DNA of 64,000 nucleotides from Pelorhabdus rhamnosifermentans (GTDB lineage: Bacteria > Bacillota > Negativicutes > UMGS1260): NCBI RefSeq assembly GCF_018835585.1, contig NZ_JAHGVE010000002.1, forward strand, positions 35,565-99,564, read 5' to 3'. The translations under genes were made by a program, and so were the position numbers. The notes under the pieces are model-generated. The model did no database searches. It saw nothing but the letters and a program-made list of their open reading frames with translations, and was not told where the DNA came from. Of the stretch, positions 37,207-46,420 are shown one piece after another (the stretch's first letter is position 1; the number at the start of each line of letters is the position of its first letter).

Positions 37207-39129
37207 ATGGGGCACAATCTGTTTGAAAAAATTATTTCCACTCATTTAGTAAAAGGTGAAATGGCAGCAGGCAAGGAAATAGGGATCAGGATAGATCAGA
37301 CTTTAACCCAGGAATCGCTTGGAGCAATGGCTTATCTGCAGTTTGAGGCTTTGAAAATTCCAAAGGTAAAAACGAAATTATCTGTGGCGTATTGTGATCA
37401 TCTTTTATCACAGTATGGGCCGGCCAATGCTGATGTCCATCGGTATCATGAAACAGTAACAGACAAGTATGGCATTGTGTTTTCAAAACCGGGCAATGGT
37501 ATTTGTCATCAGGTGCATCTTGAACGTTTCAGCTGTCCCGGTCAGACATTGATTGGCGGTGACAGCCATACCGTTACTAGTGGAGCTGCAGGAATGGTAG
37601 CAATTGGAGTCGGGGGATTGGACGTGGCTTTGGCAATGGGTGGAAGTCCATTCTTTATGACCTATCCTAAAGTTAAGAAAGTGGTTTTACGTGGAAAGCT
37701 TAAGACATGGGTTACTGCCAAGGATGTAATTCTTGAAGTACTAAAAAAACTGACAACTAAGGGGAATGTGGGAACTGTCTTGGAATATGGTGGGGACGGG
37801 ATTGCGCACCTTACGGTGCCTGAACGTTCTACTATTGCCAATATGGGAGCTGAGACCGGAGTTACTACCTCGATTTTCCCAAGTGATGAAATGACGCGTA
37901 AATTTTTCATTGCACAGGATCGCGAAGAACAATGGCAGGAATTATTGCCTGATGCGGACGCTAAGTATGATGAAGTGATTGAAATTGATTTGGCAGCGAT
38001 CGAACCTAATGTTGCTCTTCCACATTCACCAGATAAAGTGGTAACTGTGAAAGAAGCAGGAGAAGTGGTTGTAGACCAGGTTTTGATTGGCAGCTGTACC
38101 AATTCCTCTTATCTTGATTTAATGATGGTTGCAGAGATGTTAAAAGGGCGGAAAGTTCATCCGCATGTAAGTTTTGGGGTTGTACCTGGATCTAGGCAGG
38201 TAATGTCGATGATCGCGAAAAATGGTGCTCTAAGCTATATTCTTGAGTCTGGCGCCAGAATTTTAGAAACGGGATGTAATTTTTGTGTAGGACAAGGACA
38301 ATCACCGCAAACGGCGGGTGTATCGGTGCGTACTAATAACCGTAATTTTGTGGGGAGAAGCGGAACCCAGGATGGAAAAGTGTATTTGACTAGTCCATTA
38401 GTTGCAGTTGCAACAGCACTAACTGGTAAATTGACAGATCCGCGCGAATTGGGTATTGAATATCCTGAAATTCATTTACCGGAAAAATATGCCATTGATG
38501 ATTCGCTTATATTATTTCCGACAGGGAAAAAGGAAATTTATCGGAGTGAGATTATCGGGACTCCACCCTACAATACAGAAATGCCCACTGAACTCAAATC
38601 GGAAGTGGCGATTAAAGTCGGCAATATGATCAATACGGATGATATCATTCCCGGTGGGCAGGCAATGAATTATCGTGCCAACGTACCTAAATCCTGTGAA
38701 TTCATCTTCCAATTTGTGGATTCTAAATTCCCTAAAAATTGTAAAGATATCGTGGCGAAAGGAAAAACACCTGTTATTGTTGGCGGGGAAAGCTACGGAC
38801 AAGGTTCTTCCCGTGAGCATGCCGCCGTGTGTCCGATGTACATGGGGGTGCGTACTTTGATTGCAATTAGCATCGAACGTATCCACAAGGCGAATTTGAT
38901 TAATTTCGGTATATTGCCTTTGAAATTCGCTGATGCTGCTGATTACAGCAAAATTGAACAAGGTGATGAATTGGTAATTGATGATATTTACAAATCTATT
39001 TATTTGGACAAAATTACTGTGCGTAACATTACAAAAGGAACTAGCTTTACTACAGTGAATGAAACTACGCAAAGGCAACGCGATATTATATTAAAAGGCG
39101 GATTGCTTAATTATACAATCGCCCAATAG
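37207..39129 (+). CDS. aconitase-type hydratase (LeuC plus LeuD domains, Aquifex type)
   Basis: 640 residues from ATG 37207 (AAAGGGGT about 6 nt upstream). The large iron-sulfur domain carries GGDSHTVTSGAAG, GSCTNSSYLD and ETGCNFCVGQG; these hold the three Cys ligands of the 4Fe-4S cluster. The swivel domain follows (INTDDIIPGGQA, GGESYGQGSSREHAA with the catalytic serine). This is the single-chain form sometimes called Aquifex-type putative aconitase, distinct from AcnA and AcnD. It hydrates or isomerises a tri- or dicarboxylate: aconitate, homoaconitate, dimethylmaleate or methylaconitate type. The next gene is a third MmgE/PrpD protein. Confidence 0.88.
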   Translation: MGHNLFEKIISTHLVKGEMAAGKEIGIRIDQTLTQESLGAMAYLQFEALKIPKVKTKLSVAYCDHLLSQYGPANADVHRYHETVTDKYGIVFSKPGNGICHQVHLERFSCPGQTLIGGDSHTVTSGAAGMVAIGVGGLDVALAMGGSPFFMTYPKVKKVVLRGKLKTWVTAKDVILEVLKKLTTKGNVGTVLEYGGDGIAHLTVPERSTIANMGAETGVTTSIFPSDEMTRKFFIAQDREEQWQELLPDADAKYDEVIEIDLAAIEPNVALPHSPDKVVTVKEAGEVVVDQVLIGSCTNSSYLDLMMVAEMLKGRKVHPHVSFGVVPGSRQVMSMIAKNGALSYILESGARILETGCNFCVGQGQSPQTAGVSVRTNNRNFVGRSGTQDGKVYLTSPLVAVATALTGKLTDPRELGIEYPEIHLPEKYAIDDSLILFPTGKKEIYRSEIIGTPPYNTEMPTELKSEVAIKVGNMINTDDIIPGGQAMNYRANVPKSCEFIFQFVDSKFPKNCKDIVAKGKTPVIVGGESYGQGSSREHAAVCPMYMGVRTLIAISIERIHKANLINFGILPLKFADAADYSKIEQGDELVIDDIYKSIYLDKITVRNITKGTSFTTVNETTQRQRDIILKGGLLNYTIAQ

Positions 39130-39181
39130 GGTGAATTCCAGTTTAATTATAGAAAATTGAAAACGACAGGAGATGTCCGAA

Positions 39182-40537
39182 TTGACATTATCTGAAAATT
39201 TTGCACGATATATTTGTCAGACAAAACTTACAGAAAATGATCAGGAGACTATAGAAACGGTTAAGTCCAGGATAATTGATTATATTGCTGTAACAAGTGC
39301 TGTAACGTATTATTCTGATTTGCCAAGTAAATTAATGAATTATGTTCATAATTTGAGTGTGGATACCGACGCAGAAAAGGGTTCTTATCCGGTAACTACG
39401 GCTGGTTTTTTAAATGCGGCTTTTGCACATGGCCTTGATTATGATGATGGGCATCTTTGGGCGGGAATACATGCTGCCGGGCCGGTTATTGGAACGGCAT
39501 TTGCGTTAGCACCCAAACATAAGCCGAATGGGAAACTGTTTCTTGAAGCAATTACACTAGGATATGAAATAGAATATCGACTGGGAAAAGCATTAGGAAA
39601 ATCTCATATACAAAAGGGTTTTCATGGTAGCTGTACGTGCGGAGTTATCGGTGCGGCGGTTACCGCTGGCAAGATACTTGGTCTGAATGAAAAGCAAATG
39701 ACCTATGCCATAGGGCTCGCAGGATTAGGAGCATTTGGCATTCGGCAGCCGCTGACTGAGGGACAAATGTCTAAACCGATTCAAGTTGGGTATGTAGCGG
39801 AAAAAGGTATAGAAGCTGCTTTGTTGGCCAGCAATGGGGTAGAGGCTCCTTTACAAATATTTGAGGGCAAGAATGGGTTGTTTTCAATTTTTTCTGATAC
39901 ACCTAAACAGCAGATAGTCGATGCATGCTTAGCCGATTTAGGTAAAAGACATTTAGTGAATGATACCTATACGAAACTATTTCCCTGCTGTCGTTATACT
40001 CATGCAGCAATAGAGGCTTCGTTTAAATTAATCAAGGTTGTACCGGATCTGAAAGCGATACAAGAAATAGTTGTAAATACTTTCGATATTGCAATTGAAG
40101 CTACAGCTCCTAATCAAAGTCCAAGTACGATTGCACAAGCTAGATTTAGCATGAACTATCTTCTGGCAACGGCGCTACATCAGGGCTTCGTTGGACTGGA
40201 TGACTTTACTGACGAGGCCATTAAGCGTGAAGATATTCGTGAAACTGCGAAAAAAGTCAAAGCATATTCTACTAAAGAGTGGAATGATAAATATCCTGAT
40301 ATACGCGGTGCAGAAATTGTCATAAATACTAATGACGGTAAAAGTTATTCACAGAAGATTGACAGACTTTCGGGGATGTCCGGAGATCATGAGGAAGTAC
40401 GACGCAAATTTAGGAATGCTTGTAAAAAAGTCTATTCACCGGAAAGTTTGCAAACGATTATTGACTGGGTTGCGAAAATAGAAAATTGTACCAATGTATC
40501 AGAGCTAATGTTATTATGCAATGAAAGAAAATTATAG
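39182..40537 (+). CDS. MmgE/PrpD-family protein 3
   Basis: 451 residues from TTG 39182, nine nt after AGGAG; ATG 39173 directly abuts the site. Divergent from proteins 1 and 2 but full length, with HGLDYDDGHLWAGIHAAG, the GFHGSCTCG active-region segment, and LFPCCRYTHAAIE. It is in an operon with the aconitase-type hydratase 52 bp upstream, so it probably acts on the same acid, as a dehydratase, decarboxylase or epimerase. Confidence 0.85.
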   Translation: MTLSENFARYICQTKLTENDQETIETVKSRIIDYIAVTSAVTYYSDLPSKLMNYVHNLSVDTDAEKGSYPVTTAGFLNAAFAHGLDYDDGHLWAGIHAAGPVIGTAFALAPKHKPNGKLFLEAITLGYEIEYRLGKALGKSHIQKGFHGSCTCGVIGAAVTAGKILGLNEKQMTYAIGLAGLGAFGIRQPLTEGQMSKPIQVGYVAEKGIEAALLASNGVEAPLQIFEGKNGLFSIFSDTPKQQIVDACLADLGKRHLVNDTYTKLFPCCRYTHAAIEASFKLIKVVPDLKAIQEIVVNTFDIAIEATAPNQSPSTIAQARFSMNYLLATALHQGFVGLDDFTDEAIKREDIRETAKKVKAYSTKEWNDKYPDIRGAEIVINTNDGKSYSQKIDRLSGMSGDHEEVRRKFRNACKKVYSPESLQTIIDWVAKIENCTNVSELMLLCNERKL

Positions 40538-40596
40538 ATATTATATAAGTAATCTTTATAATTTTCAAGGGCAAGTAAAACGCTGTCTTCATTTAA

Positions 40597-40622
40597 TGAA
40601 ACATAGTTTTGTTGGATGAAAC
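40597..40622 (+). promoter_or_regulatory. IclR-type operator 5
   Basis: TGAAAC-ATA-GTTTTG (40597-40611, right arm with two changes) plus a third half-site TGAAAC at 40617-40622, 20 bp after the first. It precedes the prpF-type gene. Confidence 0.6.
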
Positions 40623-40678
40623 ACGAACGACATTAGGAAAAATTTTTAGTACTTAATATAGTACTAAATCTTGCTTGC

Positions 40679-40760
40679 ATTGCAGTTTTATAAAGTCAGA
40701 TTTAAATATTTAGATAAAGGGGGAATTAGTAAAAAGATAATCAGGTAAAAGGTTGTGAAA
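40679..40760 (+). repeat. duplicated leader element, copy B
   Basis: Nearly the same ordered blocks as 25304-25378 (ATTGCAGT, TTAGATAAAGGGGG, AATCAGGTAAA, GTTGTGAAA). It lies between operator 5 and the prpF-type coding start. Confidence 0.6.
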
Positions 40761-40822
40761 CAAAACAGATGTTTTTTGAGGATGTAATAGAAAGAATAAC
40801 AAATATCAAGGAGGAAAAACAA

Positions 40823-41983
40823 ATGGATAGAGAATGGATGCGTGTACCTTGTGCAATTGTTCGTGGAGGAACTAGTAAAGGAATATTCTTTAAAGAACAT
40901 GAAATTCCAGCGGCAGGTCCGTTGCGTGACAAGTTTATTTTGAGAGTTTTTGGTAGTCCGGATCAACGGCAAATTGATGGTTTAGCAGGGGCGAATTCTT
41001 TAACAAGTAAAGTTGCAATTATCGGCCCTTCATCGCGAGAGGATGCAGATGTTGATTATACGTTTGGTCAAGTGTCTTTTGCTGCGCCAGTGATTGACTG
41101 GCTAGGCAATTGCGGCAATATTTCTTCAGCAGTGGGATTATATGCGGTAGATGAGGGTTTTGTGAAACCGGTAGAGCCTTTTACAAATGTTCGTATCTAT
41201 AATACAAACACAGATAAAATGATTTATGCTACAGTACCAGTCAAGGATGGAAAAGGGCAATCAGAAGGTGACTACGAAATTCAGGGAGTTCCAGGGACGG
41301 GTGCCCGCATTCTATTGGAATTTGATGATCCAGCTGGATCGGTTACAAAGAAATTATTACCGACAGGAAATGCGAAAGATATTATCGATTTAGGTGAAAA
41401 AGGGAAATTTACAGTTTCCGTAGTAGATGCAGCCAATCCAGTTGTCTTTATGAAGGCTGAAGAATTGGGACTTAAAGGCACTGAGTTACCAACAGAAGTG
41501 GAAAATATGCCAGAGGTGCTACGGACAATTGAAGAAGTTAGAAGTGTAGTAGCTGAGATGGTGGGCATTGTAGATGATGCTAAGCTTGCTACAAAATTAA
41601 GCCCGGCAATTCCAAAAATCGGATTTGTTTCTAAGGCAAGAGATTATAAAAATCCAGATGGTAAAATCATTTCAGGAAAAGATATTGATTTAGTGTCGCG
41701 GTTGGCTTCCATGCAAAAAATGCATCGGGCTTATATGGTAACAGGTGGAGTTTGTACAGGTGCGGCCGCCAATATTGAAGGGACAGTAGTAAGGGAATTG
41801 CTTGATGAAGAGGCGAAGAAATCGGATACGCTTAGAATCGGACATCCCTACGGTGTAATGGATGTCAAGGTTACACTTGATACTGAGAATCCTGATAAAT
41901 ATATTAAACGCGTAGGCGTAGGCAGAACAGCCAGACGTATTATGGAAGGCTATGCGTATGTTCCTAAAACTGTTTTAAAGTAG
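40823..41983 (+). CDS. PrpF-family proline-racemase-like isomerase
   Basis: 386 residues from ATG 40823, with AAGGAGG upstream; the longer reading from 40769 precedes the site. It is PrpF-like (diaminopimelate-epimerase fold): VPCAIVRGGTSKGIFF at the N-terminus, a WLGNCGNISSAVG segment and VTGGVCTGAAANIEGTV, the conserved Cys region of the second half. Family members isomerise methylaconitate (PrpF) or methylitaconate (Mii), and fungal Adi1 isomerises aconitate. Neighbouring aconitase- and PrpD-type genes fit all of these. Confidence 0.87.
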   Translation: MDREWMRVPCAIVRGGTSKGIFFKEHEIPAAGPLRDKFILRVFGSPDQRQIDGLAGANSLTSKVAIIGPSSREDADVDYTFGQVSFAAPVIDWLGNCGNISSAVGLYAVDEGFVKPVEPFTNVRIYNTNTDKMIYATVPVKDGKGQSEGDYEIQGVPGTGARILLEFDDPAGSVTKKLLPTGNAKDIIDLGEKGKFTVSVVDAANPVVFMKAEELGLKGTELPTEVENMPEVLRTIEEVRSVVAEMVGIVDDAKLATKLSPAIPKIGFVSKARDYKNPDGKIISGKDIDLVSRLASMQKMHRAYMVTGGVCTGAAANIEGTVVRELLDEEAKKSDTLRIGHPYGVMDVKVTLDTENPDKYIKRVGVGRTARRIMEGYAYVPKTVLK

Positions 41984-42048
41984 TAAATCGGTTTAGCCTG
42001 CGATTTTAATAGTAGATTTTACAGTTATATAATTGGCAGAAATTTTAT

Positions 42049-42105
42049 AGGCGGCTTCCATTTGTGTATGAGTGACAGGTGGTTTTTTTGCCGCCTTTCC
42101 TGTCA
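42049..42105 (+). other. possible pseudoknot-type RNA after the prpF-type gene
   Basis: AGGCGGC (42049-42055) can pair with GCCGCCT (42090-42096), and TGACAGG (42073-42079) with CCTGTCA (42099-42105). The two pairings cross. They could be alternative hairpins or an H-type pseudoknot. A run of T lies at 42082-42089. Confidence 0.35.
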
Positions 42106-42340
42106 GTTTGTAGGGTACTAGGTACTAACAGGAACTTTTTGATTTTATTTGTAGGATAGATATAATAGATTTTTGTTTTGACCAATCTCGAAAACACGAA
42201 AAAATATTCAGAATACTGAATTCATTGTAAATAATTGTAAATATTCTTTCTGCTATAATAATGCAAATTAAATAGTAAGTGTAGGAATAAAGGTGTCCCA
42301 TTTTCCGAAAAAATAAGGATTGCGCGAGGAGGAAAGTAGA

Positions 42341-43834
42341 ATGTCAACAAATTCTGAGTCATTAGTTTCTAATGGTGGCTTTGATAGAAAAGTAATAATG
42401 ATTCTAATAGGGTTAGCAGCAATGGTTGCCATCATTATGGCACCGACGCCTGCGGGACTGTCGATGGCTGGACAACGTATACTTGCTATTATGGTGTTTA
42501 CCATATTTATGTGGATAACTGAGGCGATTCCATACAATGTCAGTGCAATTTCGTTGATTTTTATGAGTATTGCGGGACTGGGATTCGCTCCTGCCAGCGG
42601 GACGAGCGGTGCCTTGCTTGGAACAGGAAAAGCTATACCATTAGCTATGAGCGGCTTTTCAAATAGCGGCTGGGTGTTTGTTGCGTCCGGATTATTTATG
42701 GCGGCCGCAATAGTCAGCACTGGAATTGAAAGACGCATTGCATATATGATTATTCGTATGGTCGGAACAAAAATAAATGCGATAATGGCAGGAATTATTA
42801 TTACTTCTTTTGTCTTGACCTTTCTAATTCCATCGGTTATAGCCCGCGGTGCAACGTTAGTTCCTATTTCTCTTGGTCTGATTACAGCATTTGGACTGCC
42901 AATAAACAGCCAAATCGGTAAAGCAATGTTATTGTTGGCGGGAATACTTCCCTCTGTGACAGGTAACGCTGTACTTACCGGGGCAGCTCCTAATCCTATT
43001 GTTCTCAGCTTTTTAAAGACTGCTGGTCTGCCTGGCATAAGTTATATAGAGTGGATGGAATACCTTTTCCCGTTTACAGTAGTATTTGCAATTGGACTGT
43101 ATTTCTTAGTGATCAAAATGTTTAAATTTGAATTTTCGGAACTGCCTGGTGGACGGGAATATTTAAACAAATGTCTTGATGATCTTGGTCCCATGTCGGT
43201 AAGTGAGAAAAAAATATTAATCATTATGGTTTTAACAATTCTTTTGTGGGCGACAGATAAGTTGCATCATATTGATGCTACTGCAGTTTCCGTATTATCT
43301 GTATTATTGATGGTGTCGCCTTATAGCGGCGTGTGTAATTGGAAAGACTTATCTAAAAAGGTTGACTGGAATACAATACTTCTGTTTGGTGCCGGAATTT
43401 CAATGGCTGATATGTTTACCAACACGGGTGCTGCTAAATGGGTGGCTAAAGTATTGTTTATTGATTCAGGAGTGGGCAATCTTTCAATTACTTGGTTAGC
43501 GATCTCTATCTTTTTGTTAATGTTTATTATCCGATTTTGTTTTACAAGCATTACTTCTTGTATTGCTGCAGTTACGCCGGCAATTATTGGGTTTTTAGTG
43601 GAGTTGCATAACCCTGCTCTTCCCATAACTGGAATTATTATGGGAGTGCTTATTGTAGCTCAAAGTACGGCTATTTTACCGGTTACTTCCGCGCCGGCAA
43701 TGATTGCTTATGGGACCGGCGGTTTTACGACAAAAGACATGGTGAAGTTGGGAATTCCTCTTGCTGTGATTATGTATGTGCTGATACTAGTCTTCATGTT
43801 CACCTATTGGCCATTAATTGGCTTATGGCGTTAA
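42341..43834 (+). CDS. DASS/SLC13-family anion:sodium symporter
   Basis: 497 residues from ATG 42341; AGGAGG lies 8 nt upstream, and the reading from 42320 precedes the site. About 12-14 membrane segments. RILAIMVFTIFMWITEAIPY and the VTPAIIGFLVEL/PVTSAPAMIAYGTGGF regions follow the divalent-anion:sodium symporter pattern (dicarboxylates, citrate, sulfate). It is the intact paralogue of the remnant at 25408 and the best candidate importer for the acid metabolised by this island. Confidence 0.87.
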   Translation: MSTNSESLVSNGGFDRKVIMILIGLAAMVAIIMAPTPAGLSMAGQRILAIMVFTIFMWITEAIPYNVSAISLIFMSIAGLGFAPASGTSGALLGTGKAIPLAMSGFSNSGWVFVASGLFMAAAIVSTGIERRIAYMIIRMVGTKINAIMAGIIITSFVLTFLIPSVIARGATLVPISLGLITAFGLPINSQIGKAMLLLAGILPSVTGNAVLTGAAPNPIVLSFLKTAGLPGISYIEWMEYLFPFTVVFAIGLYFLVIKMFKFEFSELPGGREYLNKCLDDLGPMSVSEKKILIIMVLTILLWATDKLHHIDATAVSVLSVLLMVSPYSGVCNWKDLSKKVDWNTILLFGAGISMADMFTNTGAAKWVAKVLFIDSGVGNLSITWLAISIFLLMFIIRFCFTSITSCIAAVTPAIIGFLVELHNPALPITGIIMGVLIVAQSTAILPVTSAPAMIAYGTGGFTTKDMVKLGIPLAVIMYVLILVFMFTYWPLIGLWR

Positions 43835-43910
43835 AAAAGCTAATAGCTACAAAGGAAATCATTGATTATATCTGAAAATGATAGAATATTGTTTAAAAAA
43901 GTGTCGATAA

Positions 43911-45506
43911 AATAAAGCTCAAGGCAAACAGATAGTTACTTCTGTTTGCCTTGATTGTGCAGTAGATGGAAACATTGCAAAGGTGGTCGTCGGCACCGTT
44001 TCTTTGCAACGCATCATTGATTTGCTTAAGACAGTTAAATTAAAAGATACCGGATATGCAAGCATTGTTGACAAATCAGGTATGATTATCGCACATTCTA
44101 AAATGCCAGAATTAAATGGTAAATTCAATATTGTTGAAAATAAAACTGATCCGGAATTGAAAAATAAAATATCTGAGGTGGATAAAAATTTTTCCCAGCT
44201 ATTTAAGGTGGCTAGTAATGGCAAACAGGTCATTGGTTCCTATAACGATATAGATGGTGTAAAACATGTCGGGGTTTTTACGTTACTCAGAATTTCTGAT
44301 AACCAACAATGGGTGATGATTGTTTCTGCTTCAGAGACAGAGATGACACAAGATTTATCGGTTCTAACTAAAAATATGATAGAAATTTGTTTTCTATTTA
44401 TCATTTTAACAGTGTTATTTGTTATGTATGTAAGTAAAAAATTCGTTCAACCTTTTATTGGGTTACGGGACGAAGCGTTACTGTTGGCTCAAGGAGATCT
44501 ACGGTCACGGCCAAGTACGGTTTGCACTGATGATGAAGTGGGGCAATTGGCTATTGCTTTTAAGCAGATGGCAGATAATTTGCGTAGTCTGATTATTAAG
44601 ACTCAGTCTCAAGCAGAACTTGTTTCAGCATCAAGTGAAGAACTGACTGCCAGTGCTCAACAGTCAGCTGAAGCTTCTAACCAAGTGGCATCATCGATTA
44701 TGCAAATTGCGCAAGGTTCAGGGCAACAGCTGACAGCGATGACGGGTATGTCGGCCATTGTCGAAGCAATTTCGGCAAGCATTAAACAAGTATCGGCGAA
44801 CGTTCAGATGATTGTTGATATTGGAAATCAAACAGCACATTCGACTGCAAATGGACGTCAAGCTATTGAGAAAGCAATAGTTCAGATGAAGCAGATCGGT
44901 GAGGGCGCAGGCGCTGTTCAATATGCGATTGGGGAACTTGCCAAAGGGTCGAATGAAATTATTAGTCTTATATCTTCGATTGCCGAGCAGACAAATCTTC
45001 TTGCTCCTTAATGCTGCTATTGAGGCTGCAAGGCAGGAGAACATGGTAAAGGCTTCGCTGTAGTGGCTGAAGAAGTGAGAAAGCTAGCAGAAGAATCTAA
45101 CAAAGCAGCCCAGCAGATTGCAAATCTTATTAAGAAGAATGAGCAAAACATGAATGAAGCGATTGTAGCGACCAAAAGCAGCTCAGCGGGAATACAAGCG
45201 GGGGTTGAAGTAGTTACATCAGCAGGTAATGCCTTTCAAATTATTGCTGATTCTGTAGTCCAATTATCATCCAAAATTCAAGATATATCAGAATCTATGG
45301 GCCAAATGGCTGGAGGTAGCCAAGAACTTGTTGAATCTGTTCACAATATAGATAGGATAAGTAAAGAAAATGCGAGCGAAACGGAAACGGTTTCGGCTGC
45401 GACCCAAGAGCAGTCTGCTTCTATGCAGGAAATAGCTACTTCAAGTCATGGATTGGCTAATGCGTCGGGCGAATTAAATACGGCAGTAAGTAATTTTCGT
45501 GTATAA
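43911..45506 (+). pseudogene. chemoreceptor (dCache MCP) pseudogene
   Basis: The frame is open from 43911 but has no N-terminal membrane segment and begins inside a dCache domain (GKQIVTSVCLDCAVDG then VVVGTVSLQRIIDLL). TM2, HAMP and the signalling domain follow. In the signalling hairpin an extra C after LLA gives TAA at 45009-45011, and about 25 bp later a G is missing, which restores the original frame at AVVAEEVRKLAEES. So it is 5'-truncated and carries two compensating indels. True loss or base-call error in the hairpin region cannot be told apart here, but the missing N-terminus is real in this sequence. Confidence 0.8.
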
Positions 45507-45657
45507 ATTGTTTGGAAAACATTGCAGTTTAAGTAAATTAAAATTGATGGAATGCCGTGTGAGATAAAAGTCGCTTGGGGATAACATCAAAGCCTTATCT
45601 ATTGTTATTAATTGAATAGAGGTAAGGTAGAAAAAGAGCCGGTTGGGGTAGTACTTT

Positions 45658-45711
45658 GCTCCCCTAAAGGTGACAGGTTAAATAATAAAAACCTGTCACC
45701 TTTAGGGGAGC
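45658..45711. repeat. 22-bp perfect hairpin
   Basis: GCTCCCCTAAAGGTGACAGG plus TT (45658-45679) and its exact complement (45690-45711) with a 10-nt loop AAATAATAAA. Only CATTTTCAT follows, so the U-tract is weak. No gene is annotated just upstream except the broken chemoreceptor, 150 bp before. Confidence 0.65.
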
Positions 45712-46067
45712 ATTTTCATGCCCGAAATAAATCAATACTGTTCAGCAGAAATTTAGCCATATTGCAAGAAATTGGGCCAGACACGGTTAGATATTGCTAA
45801 AAAATATGATTAGCTTGATACCTTGTTACGCAGTCATAATTTTGTCATATTTCCATGGTATTATTTGCACGAGGATGTAAATATGGTAAAGGTGGGATGT
45901 CATATGAAAAACATCATGATTTACTCAATGGTAGATTTCATGCAAGTGGGTCTCAATGCAACGGTTATAGAAGCTTCATCGTTACATTTGGAAAAAACAC
46001 TCTAATTGGACACTAATAACAGGGAGCCAACAGTGTAATCGACTACTTAATATAGGAGAATCGTATT
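45712..46067. other. mostly unassigned interval
   Basis: About 350 bp with no conserved gene. The only translatable item with a fair ribosome site is the short frame at 45904-46005. Confidence 0.35.
45904..46005 (+). CDS. possible 33-residue peptide
   Basis: ATG with AGGTGGG about 9 nt upstream. The product begins MKNIMIYSMVDFMQVGLNAT and ends at TAA 46003. No known motif. Listed for completeness; a chance frame is quite possible. Confidence 0.22.
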   Translation: MKNIMIYSMVDFMQVGLNATVIEASSLHLEKTL

Positions 46068-46277
46068 ATGACTAATTCTCACATTCTTCTTATTGAAGAA
46101 TTAAAAGAACAGCTACTTACTTTAGGCTATTATCCCTTTCAGCTTGAGGAAATTACCAAAGATGCAACAGGTACGACTAATATTGAAAATATTAATTCCG
46201 CTCGAGCTAATTATTTAATTTCATCATTAAAATTTTACATTAATTTTTCAAAATGCAGTTTTTCAACAAAAAAGTAA
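46068..46277 (+). CDS. small hypothetical protein
   Basis: 69 residues, AGGAG about 10 nt before the ATG, terminator 20 bp after the stop. The N-terminus looks helical (ILLIEELKEQLLTLGYYPF), then an ENINSARANYLISSLKFYI segment. No signal or membrane segment. Family unknown to me. The good site and own terminator support a real gene. Confidence 0.5.
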   Translation: MTNSHILLIEELKEQLLTLGYYPFQLEEITKDATGTTNIENINSARANYLISSLKFYINFSKCSFSTKK

Positions 46278-46296
46278 AAAAAAATTGTTCTTTGAT

Positions 46297-46340
46297 ATCG
46301 CCTATTCCGGTTCAATAGCCGGGGTAGGCGATTTTTTTTT
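46297..46340 (+). terminator. terminator of the small gene
   Basis: ATCGCCTATTCCGG (46297-46310) pairs with CCGGGGTAGGCGAT (46319-46332), followed by nine T. Confidence 0.88.
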
Positions 46341-46420
46341 CGATTAACAAGGAAACGCATTATTTTTGCCGTATTTATATTTTAGGAAAGTATAAGTAAT
46401 AAAAGTTTTCAACAAATTGT

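Noticed and set aside
42268..43038. Long antisense frame over the DASS carrier gene
   Set aside because: It mirrors the hydrophobic codons of the sense gene, has no ribosome site, and the sense gene is clearly real.
45612..45800. Frame across the 22-bp hairpin
   Set aside because: Coding through a perfect inverted repeat with no ribosome site; chance frame.
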